Assembly (NCBI RefSeq): GCF_002947535.1
Contig: NZ_PUAP01000028.1
Span: forward strand, 1-52,578
Length of the DNA: 52,578 nt
Direction: 5' to 3'
From: Enterococcus mundtii
GTDB taxonomy: Bacteria; Bacillota; Bacilli; Lactobacillales; Enterococcaceae
Shown: piece by piece, positions 17,180 through 25,481 of the stretch
Numbering within the stretch: the first letter of the stretch is position 1
How the letters are laid out: each line of letters starts with the position of its first letter
Translations under genes and position numbers: made by a program
The notes under the pieces: generated by a model
The model's input: the letters and a program-made list of their open reading frames with translations, nothing else
Told to the model about the DNA's origin: nothing
Databases searched by the model: none

Positions 17180-18420
17180 TTTTAACTGATGAAAATTATA
17201 GATATTTAAGTGAGTATATTTATTGGACAGACCCTAAACATCCTAAACATAATAAAAATTTTAGAGAAGGTTCTATAAAATTTATTTGCGGGAAAAAATT
17301 CAAAATACTAAAACTTAAAGAAAACTCTAAAACAGATGGCATGCAAGCTATGGCAGTTGCTCCGCTGGATGAAAAAGGGAACGTTGATACTTCCCGAGTA
17401 GTGATTTCTTATGCAGGAACAAATACATCAGATATTAAGGATATAGAAACAGATTTACGAACGATTGCTGGTCTTTTCGATAAATCAGATAGTCCAGCGG
17501 TTTCTTTAGTAACCAGGCAAGCACGTTTTTCGGGTCAATTGACGTCTGCCACTGAGTTTGCGAAAGAGGTAAAGAATGAGTATAAAGACGCTGAAATTTC
17601 TACAACTGGGCACTCATTAGGACAGTATCTAGCCTTGTATGTCGCAGCTGAAAACCAATGGAAAAATGTGGGGTTCAATGGACCAGATCCTTACGAACTA
17701 TTATCTCCAGAAGCCAAAAAATGGATAAAGGAAAATCCAGGGATGTTGACGAATTATCGTAACCGGGGTGATTTCATTGGTAATCTAATGGGAGATGGTA
17801 CAGGGGCAGAAATAAAAGTAAGCATGGAAATGGGGTTAATAAATCCGTTAGATTATCATGATTTAGATGATTGGAGATTTGATGAACAAGGAAACCTGAT
17901 TATTCCAGAGAACGACTACAACATAAAAGCAAGTACACAACAGGAAAAACATAAAGCAATGGGTGATTTCTCAAGTCATTTGGGAACGTTGAAAAAATGG
18001 CGTGAGAAGTTTACTGCGAGTGGAGGACATTTATCAGCGAATGAGCGAATTTATTTGAATCATAGTCAAACAAAGGTAGTTGTAGAAACAATGGGACGAA
18101 AGACTAAAAGTGCAATGGAAGAAGTCATTCGAATCAATCAGAGTAGTATTGAACGAATCGAAATGAATTGGGCAGAAGAGGTACGAAGAGCGGAACATGC
18201 TGCACCTTCTTTGACTGCTTGGGAAGTAAAAGAAACATTGGCATCTGTTGGCGTGACATGGGAAACACACGTAATGACGCCAAAGGAAAAGTGTCAACAA
18301 AGAATCCAAAAAGCCAGACGAAAAGGCGAACGCTATGACGAATTGGCGAAAGAAATCAAAAATAAAATCGATGATTTAGTCGCACGAGATCAAGAATTAG
18401 CCAATCAACTAAAGGGATGA
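17176..18420 (+). CDS. TslA-like type VII-secreted lipase toxin
   Basis: A 414-residue protein with an N-terminal alpha/beta-hydrolase lipase domain: oxyanion-type SYAGTNTSDIKD near 78-89, nucleophile elbow GHSLG with Ser147, likely Asp199 (NRGDFIG) and His228 (PLDYHDLDDW). A charged helical C-terminal region runs from about residue 255 to 414, with no signal peptide. This reversed order (enzyme first, helical targeting domain last) is that of TslA, a T7SS phospholipase toxin of S. aureus reported as widespread in Bacillota including Enterococcus. Small helical proteins are encoded downstream and membrane-anchored immunity candidates upstream. The secretion machine itself is not in this window. 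Confidence 0.8.
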   Translation: MILTDENYRYLSEYIYWTDPKHPKHNKNFREGSIKFICGKKFKILKLKENSKTDGMQAMAVAPLDEKGNVDTSRVVISYAGTNTSDIKDIETDLRTIAGLFDKSDSPAVSLVTRQARFSGQLTSATEFAKEVKNEYKDAEISTTGHSLGQYLALYVAAENQWKNVGFNGPDPYELLSPEAKKWIKENPGMLTNYRNRGDFIGNLMGDGTGAEIKVSMEMGLINPLDYHDLDDWRFDEQGNLIIPENDYNIKASTQQEKHKAMGDFSSHLGTLKKWREKFTASGGHLSANERIYLNHSQTKVVVETMGRKTKSAMEEVIRINQSSIERIEMNWAEEVRRAEHAAPSLTAWEVKETLASVGVTWETHVMTPKEKCQQRIQKARRKGERYDELAKEIKNKIDDLVARDQELANQLKG

Positions 18421-18429
18421 GGGAAGAAA

Positions 18430-18735
18430 ATGACGATTGAAGAGTTGCAAGCAGACTATCAGAGAAAACGAATCAAACTAGAAGAAGAGGAAGACTTGTT
18501 GCGTTATTTCAACCGAAAAGGAGAAGAAGTAGTTGAACAATCTGAACAACTGTTAAGGCGAAGTCTAAATGGGTTAGCCCTTGATGACGAACCATTGATG
18601 AGAGCAAGGAAACAATATCAGATTGCAGAAGAGCAATATAAGTCAGCACTAAATTCAGAACGACGCCAGTTACATCAACGATTCGATGATTTAGAACGAG
18701 AATATCAAGCGGCTTATCGAATGTTAAATCAGTGA
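18430..18735 (+). CDS. Small helical T7 toxin partner (TlaA/Lap-like)
   Basis: A 101-residue, almost entirely helical, highly charged protein (EELQADYQRKRIKLEEEEDL; QLHQRFDDLEREYQAAYRML). It is encoded 9 nt after the toxin stop, with GAGGGAAG as ribosome site. T7SS toxins of this type need small helical partners (TlaA1/TlaA2 for TslA; Lap proteins for LXG toxins, DUF3958/DUF3130 families) that stack on the targeting domain. This one resembles the DUF3958 type by length and coiled-coil content, but family membership was not tested. Confidence 0.65.
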   Translation: MTIEELQADYQRKRIKLEEEEDLLRYFNRKGEEVVEQSEQLLRRSLNGLALDDEPLMRARKQYQIAEEQYKSALNSERRQLHQRFDDLEREYQAAYRMLNQ

Positions 18736-18950
18736 TAAAAGAGAAATAATTACATAGAAACATACCAACATGTCATTTTAAACGGATCAATAATGCATAT
18801 CTTCTGGTTGAGGGGAAATTATATTAAAAGTTAATTCTGCTTTACTCGATGAAAGTGGAGTTTAAAATTCGAATTTGCCATGTTTGGCAATTGTCTCATA
18901 TAGATTAGTCTATAAAAATGTATCAATCAGAGGAGCAATTTAAGAATGAT

Positions 18951-19101
18951 TGAGGAACGCTTTCGTCGGTTATAGCGTAAAGTCTCTCAAAAATAAGAGA
19001 TAGATAAGGAGGAAACTAGTTTGTCAAAATATATAACCTCTATAAATTAGATGTTAGATAACTTTATCTTGAGGAACTACTTATAGATTTTTGGCAACGG
19101 G
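18951..19101 (+). ncRNA. Structured leader RNA, copy A (shared with mvaE)
   Basis: Conserved with 37691-37843. In order: TGAGGAA; a stem CTTT/AAAG (18960-18963 with 18979-18982) around the loop CGTCGGTTATAGCGT (18964-18978); a hairpin TCTCT/AGAGA with 8-nt loop (18983-19000); AAGGAGG (19006-19012) and a TTG mini-ORF; a stem TCTATAA/TTATAGA (19039-19045 with 19081-19087); then TTTTTGGCAACGGG ending 5 nt before ATG 19107. Stems are kept by different bases in the two copies, which points to selection on RNA structure. I know no Rfam family for it. Probably a cis-regulator. Confidence 0.65.
19021..19050 (+). CDS. Leader mini-ORF within RNA copy A
   Basis: TTG start 8 nt after AAGGAGG, nine codons (MSKYITSIN) and TAG. 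The mvaE copy has the same AAGGAGG, the same 8-nt spacing and a TTG start, but a different and shorter peptide (MRKRL). If real, translation of the mini-ORF rather than its product would matter, because its 3' end reaches into the stem that precedes the GGCAACGGG box. Confidence 0.4.
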   Translation: MSKYITSIN

Positions 19102-19106
19102 AAGTC

Positions 19107-19370
19107 ATGGATGAATTAGAAGATTTGTTAAATGAATTAAGAAAAACTTTAGAGCGATGGAATGTTCAAACTGTGGGAATTGCCATGCAGGGAAAATTAG
19201 CGGCAGAAAAGAAAACGACGGATAAAACCCATAAGGATGCGGTAAAGGAAGCGGAAAATTCATTTTCTAGTAGTCGTGATCAGTTAGAAAATTCTTTAAA
19301 AGGAGGATTTGCCAAAAAGGTAATAGAAGTATTCGATGAACAAGAAAAAGAATTGAAAGTGTTTGAATAA
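19107..19370 (+). CDS. Small helical protein, possible second T7 partner
   Basis: An 87-residue charged helical protein (MDELEDLLNELRKTLERW; KTHKDAVKEAENSFSSSRDQ), similar in size to WXG100-like/DUF3130 partners, but no W-x-G motif is visible. It is separated from the first partner gene by a 371-bp gap that carries structured RNA copy A. Its ATG follows ACGGGAAGTC, a weak ribosome site inside the conserved RNA box. It may be the second partner (TlaA1-like) or a shortened relic of one. The first half of the gap (18736-18950) holds nothing I recognise. Confidence 0.5.
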   Translation: MDELEDLLNELRKTLERWNVQTVGIAMQGKLAAEKKTTDKTHKDAVKEAENSFSSSRDQLENSLKGGFAKKVIEVFDEQEKELKVFE

Positions 19371-19496
19371 GTCAGTGTTATCATGAGAATAATAAGTGTT
19401 AGTTTGGCGGGCTGTTCACTCTGTGTTTATTTTTATAATTGATTTATCCGAACTGCAAGCTACCTTGTCCAACAAGTGAAGTTAAAATGTAAAAAA

Positions 19497-19535
19497 GAAC
19501 TTGAGAAAAACGATTTGTTTTCCCAAGTTCTTTTT
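19497..19535. terminator. Bidirectional intrinsic terminator
   Basis: A stem of GAACTTGAGAAAA (19497-19509) with TTTTCCCAAGTTC (19518-19530) is flanked by A and T runs. It closes the toxin island (+) and the mhqD-like gene (-). The stretch 19371-19496 holds nothing else I recognise. Confidence 0.8.
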
Positions 19536-19578
19536 CGATGTTGGATGATGGATTTCGTTTCAAAAAACACGCTATGCG

Positions 19579-20181
19579 TTAGTCTAAAGTATCAAGCCAT
19601 TGCTTGGCATGGGTCAGCTCATCCAACGTTAATTGATGTCCTTGATTGGTGACTTGTGTTGTTACTTTGGCGCCTCGTAAATCAAATTCGCGAACTAATT
19701 GGCTAAATGAAGTATTAGAAACGATTGGATCTCCTTCGCCAAAAGATAACCAGACAGAAGTGTCAGGAAGTTCTGGTTTTTCTTGGTACTCATTTAAGGA
19801 CATCGGGTGAAAAAATAGTCCTTTTTTTAGTTCTGTCTGTTGATCCAACATGATATGAGCGGCAATATTTGCCCCATTTGAAAATCCAACAACGATCCAA
19901 TCATTTAATGGAATATCCTGTGAGCGACTGATATCCTTGATTTCATTATACAGATTTGTGGATTCTTCAGCTAAACTTTCATAATCGAATTGGTTCAAGC
20001 CATTTCTTTTGAAAAAACGATTCAAACCTTGTTCATTGATATTTCCTCTAAAGGATAAAAGCGTACTCTCAGGTGCAAGAAACTCTGCAATTTCCAAAAG
20101 TGAGTGCTCATCGCCGCCAGTTCCATGAAGTAAAATCAATTTTTTTTGTGTTGCTTTTCCTTGTCTATAAAGATACTTCAA
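19579..20181 (-). CDS. MhqD-like carboxylesterase/hydrolase
   Basis: A cytoplasmic alpha/beta hydrolase of about 200 residues: oxyanion region LILLHGTGGDEHS, nucleophile elbow GFSNGAN, acid in GEGDPIV, His in NQGHQLT. It forms a two-gene operon with the glyoxalase-type dioxygenase, as mhqO-mhqD do in B. subtilis, where they counter quinones and other electrophiles. AGGAG lies 8 nt before TTG 20181 (200 residues); the GTG at 20190 would sit inside the ribosome site. The physiological substrate is unknown. Confidence 0.8.
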   Translation of the reverse strand: MKYLYRQGKATQKKLILLHGTGGDEHSLLEIAEFLAPESTLLSFRGNINEQGLNRFFKRNGLNQFDYESLAEESTNLYNEIKDISRSQDIPLNDWIVVGFSNGANIAAHIMLDQQTELKKGLFFHPMSLNEYQEKPELPDTSVWLSFGEGDPIVSNTSFSQLVREFDLRGAKVTTQVTNQGHQLTLDELTHAKQWLDTLD

Positions 20182-20201
20182 ATGACTCACTCCTGTCGTC
20201 G

Positions 20202-21179
20202 TTAATCTACCCGTTTTTGGTTCGCATCGCGAGTGTCAAATGGTCGAACATACGCTTCGATTTCTTTTCTTTTTGCTTCCAATAATGGTGGCAAAGCAAG
20301 GATCTCTCCAGCTGTTTCAGCGGGTTCATCTCCAAAGAATCCAGGGCCATCAGTGGCTAATTCAAATAAGACATGAGTAGAAGCTAAGAAGTACTCAGAT
20401 TCAAAGTAAAAGCGATCAACAAATCCAGAGCTAGGTAGGGACGTTTGGTTGATTTTATTGATCCAAAACTGTAGTGCTTCATGATCAGCGACGCGTAAAG
20501 CGAGGTGATGGACATTGCCGTACCCTTCGATGGCTTTGGGTAGATCGGCACGATGTTCCACGATGATACTAGCGCCGTTTCCACCAGCACCGACTTCAAT
20601 TAAATAAAAATCATCCACTTGTTCGATTTCTTTAAAACCGAGTAAGGCCAGCAATACTGTTCGGATCGGCTCAAGATCACTCACACGTACAATGACCGGA
20701 CCAAGTCCAGTGATTGCCATGTCTGTAGGGATACTACTGTTTTTCCAAGGAACACCCGCAGGAATGCCGCTATTTTTTTCATCCGAAATCAATTGATACG
20801 CTTGTTCATCGAAATCTTCGAATTCAAGATATTTCTTACCAAAACGTTCTTTGATCTCAGAATGAGTGATTTGGTATTTTTCAAAGCGAGCCAACCAATA
20901 GTCTAATGCTGTATCGGAAGGAACACGAAAAGAGGTGCGAGCGATCGTATCCGTTCCTTTCGTTCCTTTTGGCTGATTAGGAAAATCAAAAAAAGTCATA
21001 TCTGTACCGGCAGAGCCATGTTCGTCGGTGAAATATAAGTGGTAAGTTTCAATATCATCTTGATTCACTGTCTTTTTGATCAAACGCATGCCTAAAATGT
21101 CTGTAAAGAAGCGATAGATTTTTGCTGCGCTAGATGTCATTGCTGTCACATGGTGGACGCCTCTGATTGTTGTATCCAT
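20202..21179 (-). CDS. MhqO-like ring-cleaving dioxygenase (glyoxalase fold)
   Basis: A 325-residue protein with two vicinal-oxygen-chelate halves. Metal-ligand-type motifs are GVHHVTAMTS near the start, YGNVHHLALRV near residue 221, and a C-terminal glutamate region (FELATDGPGF). Family knowledge: MhqO/YkcA enzymes open quinol rings and are induced by quinones, diamide or hypochlorite. First gene of the operon; its stop is about 20 nt from the mhqD-like start. The operator-like palindrome at 21201-21217 lies between promoter and start codon. Confidence 0.87.
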   Translation of the reverse strand: MDTTIRGVHHVTAMTSSAAKIYRFFTDILGMRLIKKTVNQDDIETYHLYFTDEHGSAGTDMTFFDFPNQPKGTKGTDTIARTSFRVPSDTALDYWLARFEKYQITHSEIKERFGKKYLEFEDFDEQAYQLISDEKNSGIPAGVPWKNSSIPTDMAITGLGPVIVRVSDLEPIRTVLLALLGFKEIEQVDDFYLIEVGAGGNGASIIVEHRADLPKAIEGYGNVHHLALRVADHEALQFWINKINQTSLPSSGFVDRFYFESEYFLASTHVLFELATDGPGFFGDEPAETAGEILALPPLLEAKRKEIEAYVRPFDTRDANQKRVD

Positions 21180-21200
21180 AATTTATCCTCTTTTCTTTTA

Positions 21201-21262
21201 ACTTACAAAAAGTAAGTAAATGTTATTAAGGTTAGTATAGGATGTTACCAGAAATTTTGCAA
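21201..21262 (-). promoter_or_regulatory. mhqO promoter with ACTTAC-N5-GTAAGT operator
   Basis: On the minus strand, TTGCAA (21257-21262) and TATACT (21234-21239) are 17 bp apart. Downstream lies the perfect inverted repeat ACTTACAAAAAGTAAGT (21201-21217). Sites of this form are bound by HxlR/YodB-type thiol redox repressors in Bacillota, which fits an electrophile-response operon. The first 16 bases recur exactly at 51245-51260 in the tuf promoter. Confidence 0.7.
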
Positions 21263-21356
21263 TCAATATGTCTTACTAGTTGAAAGAGAGGTTGTTTCTG
21301 TAATAATGTTCATTCGATTTAATGAGTGTGAGAGGAGTAATCAGCTAAAACGATAC

Positions 21357-21402
21357 AAAAAAGCAACGCTCACGATAGTAAGATCGTAGACGTTGCTTTT
21401 TT
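21357..21402 (-). terminator. Intrinsic terminator of the GntR gene
   Basis: AAAAAAGCAACG (21357-21368) pairs with CGTTGCTTTTTT (21391-21402); the A/T flanks allow function in either direction. Confidence 0.8.
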
Positions 21403-21431
21403 GAAATGACTATAGGAACAGTCAAAAATGC

Positions 21432-22154
21432 TTACTGATTTCCACGGACATCTAACAGTGAATAGTTGCGGACATCAAACCGATTGCGACTTGATGAATA
21501 CTCGATCGGTTGTCCGTCTTTTAGATAGACTACTTGTTGGACTTCCAGAACTGGATCTGTTTCGGCGCAATTCAAATATTGTTGATCGAAGGCAGAACTT
21601 TTATCTGCTGAGATCGCGCGATAGGCTCCGGCAAAATGGACATTAAGTTCCTTGTGTAAATAGTCGTAGATCGATGATAGGAGATGTTCTTTCTTTAATC
21701 CAGGGACAAGTTGCACTGGCATAAAAGTGTGTTCTAGAATATACGGTTCATCATCTAAGATACGTAGGCGATGAATGTTATACACAGGCTGTTCCGCATC
21801 GATCATCAAGCGTTCTTGAATAAAAGGATTAGGGAACTCGACATCGAATTGAATGATCTGACTTGTCAGTGAGCGTTGTCGGCGCTTCATTTGTAAACTT
21901 AATCCTTCGTATTCATTGGCTGGAGAAGTATCTTTGTTTAAATAAGGATGGCTTAAAATCTTAGTTCCAGACCCTCTTTGGGAATAAACGAGTCCTTCCA
22001 TGGCTAAGATGTTGATGGCTTTTTTGATCGTCATTCGACTAGCGTTGAATTCTTCGACTAGATCCACCTGATTTGGTAAAAAACTATTTGGTGGATATTT
22101 TTTTGAACGAATTCGATCTCTTAGGACATTTGCGATTTCTTCATATTTTGGCAC
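21432..22154 (-). CDS. GntR-family regulator with UTRA domain
   Basis: A repressor or activator of the beta-glucoside module. I chose GTG 22154, which has GAGGTG 6 nt upstream and yields 240 residues starting PKYEEIANVL; a longer frame would add an unsupported hydrophobic lead. The N-terminal winged helix covers residues 1-70 (NQVDLVEEFNASRMTIKKAI, then GSGTKI). The UTRA effector domain covers about 85-235 (PVYNIHRLRILDDEPYILEH). GntR/UTRA proteins near PTS genes usually sense a sugar phosphate. The neighbouring PTS IIC and 6-phospho-beta-glucosidase suggest a cellobiose-type effector. Confidence 0.87.
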   Translation of the reverse strand: MPKYEEIANVLRDRIRSKKYPPNSFLPNQVDLVEEFNASRMTIKKAINILAMEGLVYSQRGSGTKILSHPYLNKDTSPANEYEGLSLQMKRRQRSLTSQIIQFDVEFPNPFIQERLMIDAEQPVYNIHRLRILDDEPYILEHTFMPVQLVPGLKKEHLLSSIYDYLHKELNVHFAGAYRAISADKSSAFDQQYLNCAETDPVLEVQQVVYLKDGQPIEYSSSRNRFDVRNYSLLDVRGNQ

Positions 22155-22457
22155 GTTTTTCACCTCACTTTGAGTATAACGAAAGATCATAGCGCCGACA
22201 ACCAATAAAAGCATGAGAAGCGCGGATAGCTTTATCAGAGAATTTACTTTTTGATTTTGGTAAAGGAAATAGCTGACTGATGATTTATGTAGGACAGTTG
22301 CTCATTGCAATCAATAAAATACCAATTTATGTATGTTTCAAAACTTAAAGAAGCACCCATGAAAATGCAACGAGCAAATTTTCGTGGATGCTTCTTTGAT
22401 TATTGTTCGTGAATATGTTTATTTCAACTTCAAATACTACATTCCTTTAGTATAGGA
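22155..22457. other. Spacer between PTS and GntR genes
   Basis: A 303-bp leftward spacer containing the PTS terminator (22347-22397) and presumably the GntR promoter, which I could not define. No gene seen. Confidence 0.4.
22347..22397 (-). terminator. Intrinsic terminator after the PTS gene
   Basis: Arms at 22347-22366 and 22378-22397 pair as AAAGAAGCA...TGCTTCTTT around a GAAAAT/ATTTTC extension, with two internal mismatches. Confidence 0.75.
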
Positions 22458-23729
22458 TCAAACAACATCCAAATCAGGTTGCTTATCTAAGATCATCAAG
22501 AATGGATACCAGATAACCGCAACGATCACAAAATCGATCACTTGGAGTAAGCCGCCTAACCATGAGTTTGTGGCTAAGACACCACTCGCGATGATCGGCA
22601 CTGTCCATGGAACGGAGACACCGGTTGGCGCTGGTACGATACCGGCTGCCATTACTAGGTAGTTGAATGTCGTTACGACTAATGGTGCGACAACCCAAGG
22701 AATCAAAATAGTTGCGTTCAATACGATCGGTAAACCAAAAATTGCTGGTTCATTCACGTTGAAGATTCCTGGTGCAAGAGCTAAACGACCGACATCACGA
22801 TATTGTTTTTTCTTCAAAACAAAGGCCATCAATAATACAACTGCTAAAGTCATACCTGATCCACCGATTCCGACAGTGAATGTTTCCATGAATGGTTTTG
22901 TGATAATGTGTGGTAATTCTTGACCATTTTGGTATGCCTCTAAGTTATCAAGCATCAATGTATTCCAAATCGGGTCCATCACAGAGTTGACGATGATTTG
23001 TCCATGAAGACCAAAGAACCATAAGAATTGTACAAAGAACAAAGCAATTAAAGTGGCTGGCAAACTACTTCCTAAACCAGTCAATGGTTTTTGGATAACT
23101 TCGTAAACCACATCATGTAAGTTTGCGTGGAAGACACCAGTCATCACTGCATTGATGATCAAGAAAACGGTCAAAGTAACGACTGCTGGGATCAACGCAG
23201 CAAATGATTTCGTCACAGCTGGTGGCACGCTTGCAGGCATTTTGATCTGCCAACCACGTTTAGTGATTCGGCAGTAGATTTCACCTGCGATGAAAGCTGC
23301 GATCATACCGATGAACATTCCTTTTGCACCTAAGCGATCAAGAGTCAACACACCTGATACTTCTTCGCCACCGACAGTTGTCATGACGAAAGGTGTTAAG
23401 ATCAAGAAGCTGGCAAATGAGACAGCACCTCCAAAAATACCTTCTACATCATATGATTTAGATAAATAATAGCCAATACCAAAAGTAACAAAGACAGACA
23501 TGATACTCATTGTTGCATTTTGTCCATTTCCAAATAAGCTAGACAACGTTCCTTTAGTCGCATCACTAAAGAAAGGTAAGTTATTGAAAACGACAACAAT
23601 CGATCCGAACATCGTTAAAGGAAACGATAACATAAATGCATCCCGTAACACTGTCAAGTAACGATTTTGCCCTAGTAGGTTCGCTAAAGGCATGATTTTC
23701 TGAGCAAGTTTATCCATAAAACCGTTCAT
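22458..23729 (-). CDS. PTS cellobiose/lichenan-type IIC permease
   Basis: A 423-residue membrane component of the lactose/cellobiose PTS family (IIC), with about ten hydrophobic segments. It shows the GLHGQIIVNSVMDPIWNT and NVNEPAIFGLPIVLN signatures that shape the sugar site. Start ATG 23729 has GAGGTG 6 nt upstream; the longer frame has none. IIA and IIB subunits are not encoded nearby, so they must come from elsewhere, which is common for orphan CelB-type genes in enterococci. It is divergent from the 6-phospho-beta-glucosidase gene, with which it likely shares control. Confidence 0.9.
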   Translation of the reverse strand: MNGFMDKLAQKIMPLANLLGQNRYLTVLRDAFMLSFPLTMFGSIVVVFNNLPFFSDATKGTLSSLFGNGQNATMSIMSVFVTFGIGYYLSKSYDVEGIFGGAVSFASFLILTPFVMTTVGGEEVSGVLTLDRLGAKGMFIGMIAAFIAGEIYCRITKRGWQIKMPASVPPAVTKSFAALIPAVVTLTVFLIINAVMTGVFHANLHDVVYEVIQKPLTGLGSSLPATLIALFFVQFLWFFGLHGQIIVNSVMDPIWNTLMLDNLEAYQNGQELPHIITKPFMETFTVGIGGSGMTLAVVLLMAFVLKKKQYRDVGRLALAPGIFNVNEPAIFGLPIVLNATILIPWVVAPLVVTTFNYLVMAAGIVPAPTGVSVPWTVPIIASGVLATNSWLGGLLQVIDFVIVAVIWYPFLMILDKQPDLDVV

Positions 23730-23749
23730 TTTATTCACCTCTATTATAA

Positions 23750-23799
23750 TTTGCAATCGATTACAAAATGAGTATAACTTCAATCTGGATAAATGTCTA
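23750..23799 (-). promoter_or_regulatory. PTS promoter with central-CG palindrome
   Basis: On the minus strand, TAGACA (23794-23799) and TATACT (23771-23776) are 17 bp apart. Just downstream is TTTGCAATCGATTACAAA (23750-23767), palindromic except for one purine/pyrimidine pair and centred on CG. It fits cre at 12 of 14 positions and may be a CcpA site or the GntR operator. Position downstream of -10 suggests repression. Confidence 0.6.
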
Positions 23800-23818
23800 G
23801 TCATTTATTTAAAAAGTA

Positions 23819-23846
23819 TTGATTTATTTTTATGGTTTGGTATGAT
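23819..23846 (+). promoter_or_regulatory. Promoter of the 6-phospho-beta-glucosidase gene
   Basis: TTGATT (23819-23824), a 16-bp spacer and TATGAT (23841-23846), 37 bp before the chosen start. Confidence 0.55.
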
Positions 23847-23882
23847 TACGTTATCAAAAGAAAAATAAGCGAGGGACTTAAC

Positions 23883-25280
23883 ATGACGAATTATGTATTT
23901 CCAGAAAATTTTTGGTGGGGCTCAGCTGCTAGTGGACCACAAACAGAAGGACGTGTAGCAGGAGATGGAAAAGGAGAAAATATTTGGGATCATTGGTACG
24001 ACTTGGAGCCTGAGAAGTTTTTTAACCAAGTAGGGCCAAGCAAGACTTCTCAAGTCTACACGAAGTATAAAGAGGATGTCGCATTGATGAAAGCTACTGG
24101 TCATAATACGTTCCGAACATCGATCCAGTGGAGTCGTTTGCTTCCTAATGGTACAGGGAAAGTAAATGAGCAAGCAGTCACTTTCTATCGTACGTATTTT
24201 GAAGAACTGATTGAAAATGGTATTGAACCCTTCGTCAATCTCTTCCATTTTGATATGCCGATGCCTTTACAAGAAAAAGGTGGCTGGTTAGCGAGAGAGA
24301 CTGTTGATGCTTATGCTGAGTATGCCAAAACATGTTTTGAGTTATTCGGCGATCTTGTGAAGAAATGGTTTACGCACAATGAGCCGATCGTCCCTGTAGA
24401 AGGTGGCTATCTTTATCAGTTCCACTATCCAAATCATGTGAACTTCAAAGAAGCAGTTCAAGTGGGTTTCCACGAAAACTTAGCAAGTGCAAAGGCGATT
24501 CAGATCTACCATGAAACAGGACAAGATGGAGAGATCGGTATTATCTTGAACTTGACACCAAGTTACCCACGTGACGAAAATAATGCGGAAGATGTGAAAG
24601 CTGCTGCAATCGCGGACGCCTTTTTCAATCGCTCATTCCTTGATCCAGCTGTAAAAGGTGAATTTCCGCAGGAATTGATCGAGATCGTTAAAGAATTGGA
24701 TATCATGCCTGTAATGGAAGACGGAGATTTAACGATCATCCAAGAAAATAAAGTGGATCTATTAGGAATCAATTATTACCAACCGCGCCGGATCAAAGCG
24801 AAAGAAACACCGATTGACAAGGATCGTGCGCCGTTACCTGATGATTATTTCGACAACTACGATATGCCGAATAAAAAAATGAATCCTTATCGTGGTTGGG
24901 AAATCTACGAAAAAGGTATCTACGATATCTTGACGAATACGAGAGAAAATTATGGGAATATCAAATGCTTTATCTCTGAAAATGGCATGGGTGTTGAAGG
25001 AGAAGAGCGCTATGTGAATGAACAAGGAATGATTGAAGATGACTATCGTATCGAGTTTGTGACGGATCACTTGAAATATGTGCATCAAGCTATTCAAGAA
25101 GGAACAAATTGTTTAGGCTATCATATGTGGACATGTATGGATAACTGGTCATGGACAAATGCTTATAAAAACCGTTATGGCTTTATCGCAGTTGATCTAG
25201 AACAAGATGGGAAACGGACGATCAAAAAATCAGGACACTGGTTTAAAGAAGTAGCAGCAAATAATGGTTTTGAAGCGTGA
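23883..25280 (+). CDS. GH1 6-phospho-beta-glucosidase
   Basis: Cytoplasmic enzyme splitting phosphorylated beta-glucosides delivered by the PTS. Starting at ATG 23883 (GCGAGGGA upstream) gives 465 residues beginning MTNYVFPENFWWGSAASGPQ, the standard GH1 N-terminus; a longer frame from 23832 has no ribosome site. Acid/base Glu167 lies in FTHNEPIV and the nucleophile glutamate in FISENGMG. WRITY-type substrate positions (SIQWSRLLPNG) are present. Divergent from PTS IIC; terminator at 25348. Confidence 0.93.
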   Translation: MTNYVFPENFWWGSAASGPQTEGRVAGDGKGENIWDHWYDLEPEKFFNQVGPSKTSQVYTKYKEDVALMKATGHNTFRTSIQWSRLLPNGTGKVNEQAVTFYRTYFEELIENGIEPFVNLFHFDMPMPLQEKGGWLARETVDAYAEYAKTCFELFGDLVKKWFTHNEPIVPVEGGYLYQFHYPNHVNFKEAVQVGFHENLASAKAIQIYHETGQDGEIGIILNLTPSYPRDENNAEDVKAAAIADAFFNRSFLDPAVKGEFPQELIEIVKELDIMPVMEDGDLTIIQENKVDLLGINYYQPRRIKAKETPIDKDRAPLPDDYFDNYDMPNKKMNPYRGWEIYEKGIYDILTNTRENYGNIKCFISENGMGVEGEERYVNEQGMIEDDYRIEFVTDHLKYVHQAIQEGTNCLGYHMWTCMDNWSWTNAYKNRYGFIAVDLEQDGKRTIKKSGHWFKEVAANNGFEA

Positions 25281-25347
25281 TCGGTGACTTCGAAAAAAAG
25301 AATCAAGTATTTTATAACTAAATGAATGGGATAAATTATTTTGAAAT

Positions 25348-25388
25348 AAGGTGGGAAATCTAACAATCAGATTTTCTGCCTTGTTTTT
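25348..25388 (+). terminator. Intrinsic terminator after GH1 gene
   Basis: GGAAATCT...AGATTTTC flanked by AAGG/CCTT, then GTTTTTGTT. Confidence 0.7.
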
Positions 25389-25481
25389 GTTATTGGAACC
25401 ATGGGCTTTTGAACCATATCCATAAGAATTGTTCTTCGTTTCTAATCGTGCTACACTAAAAGAAAGAAGGAGGCGGTTTCA

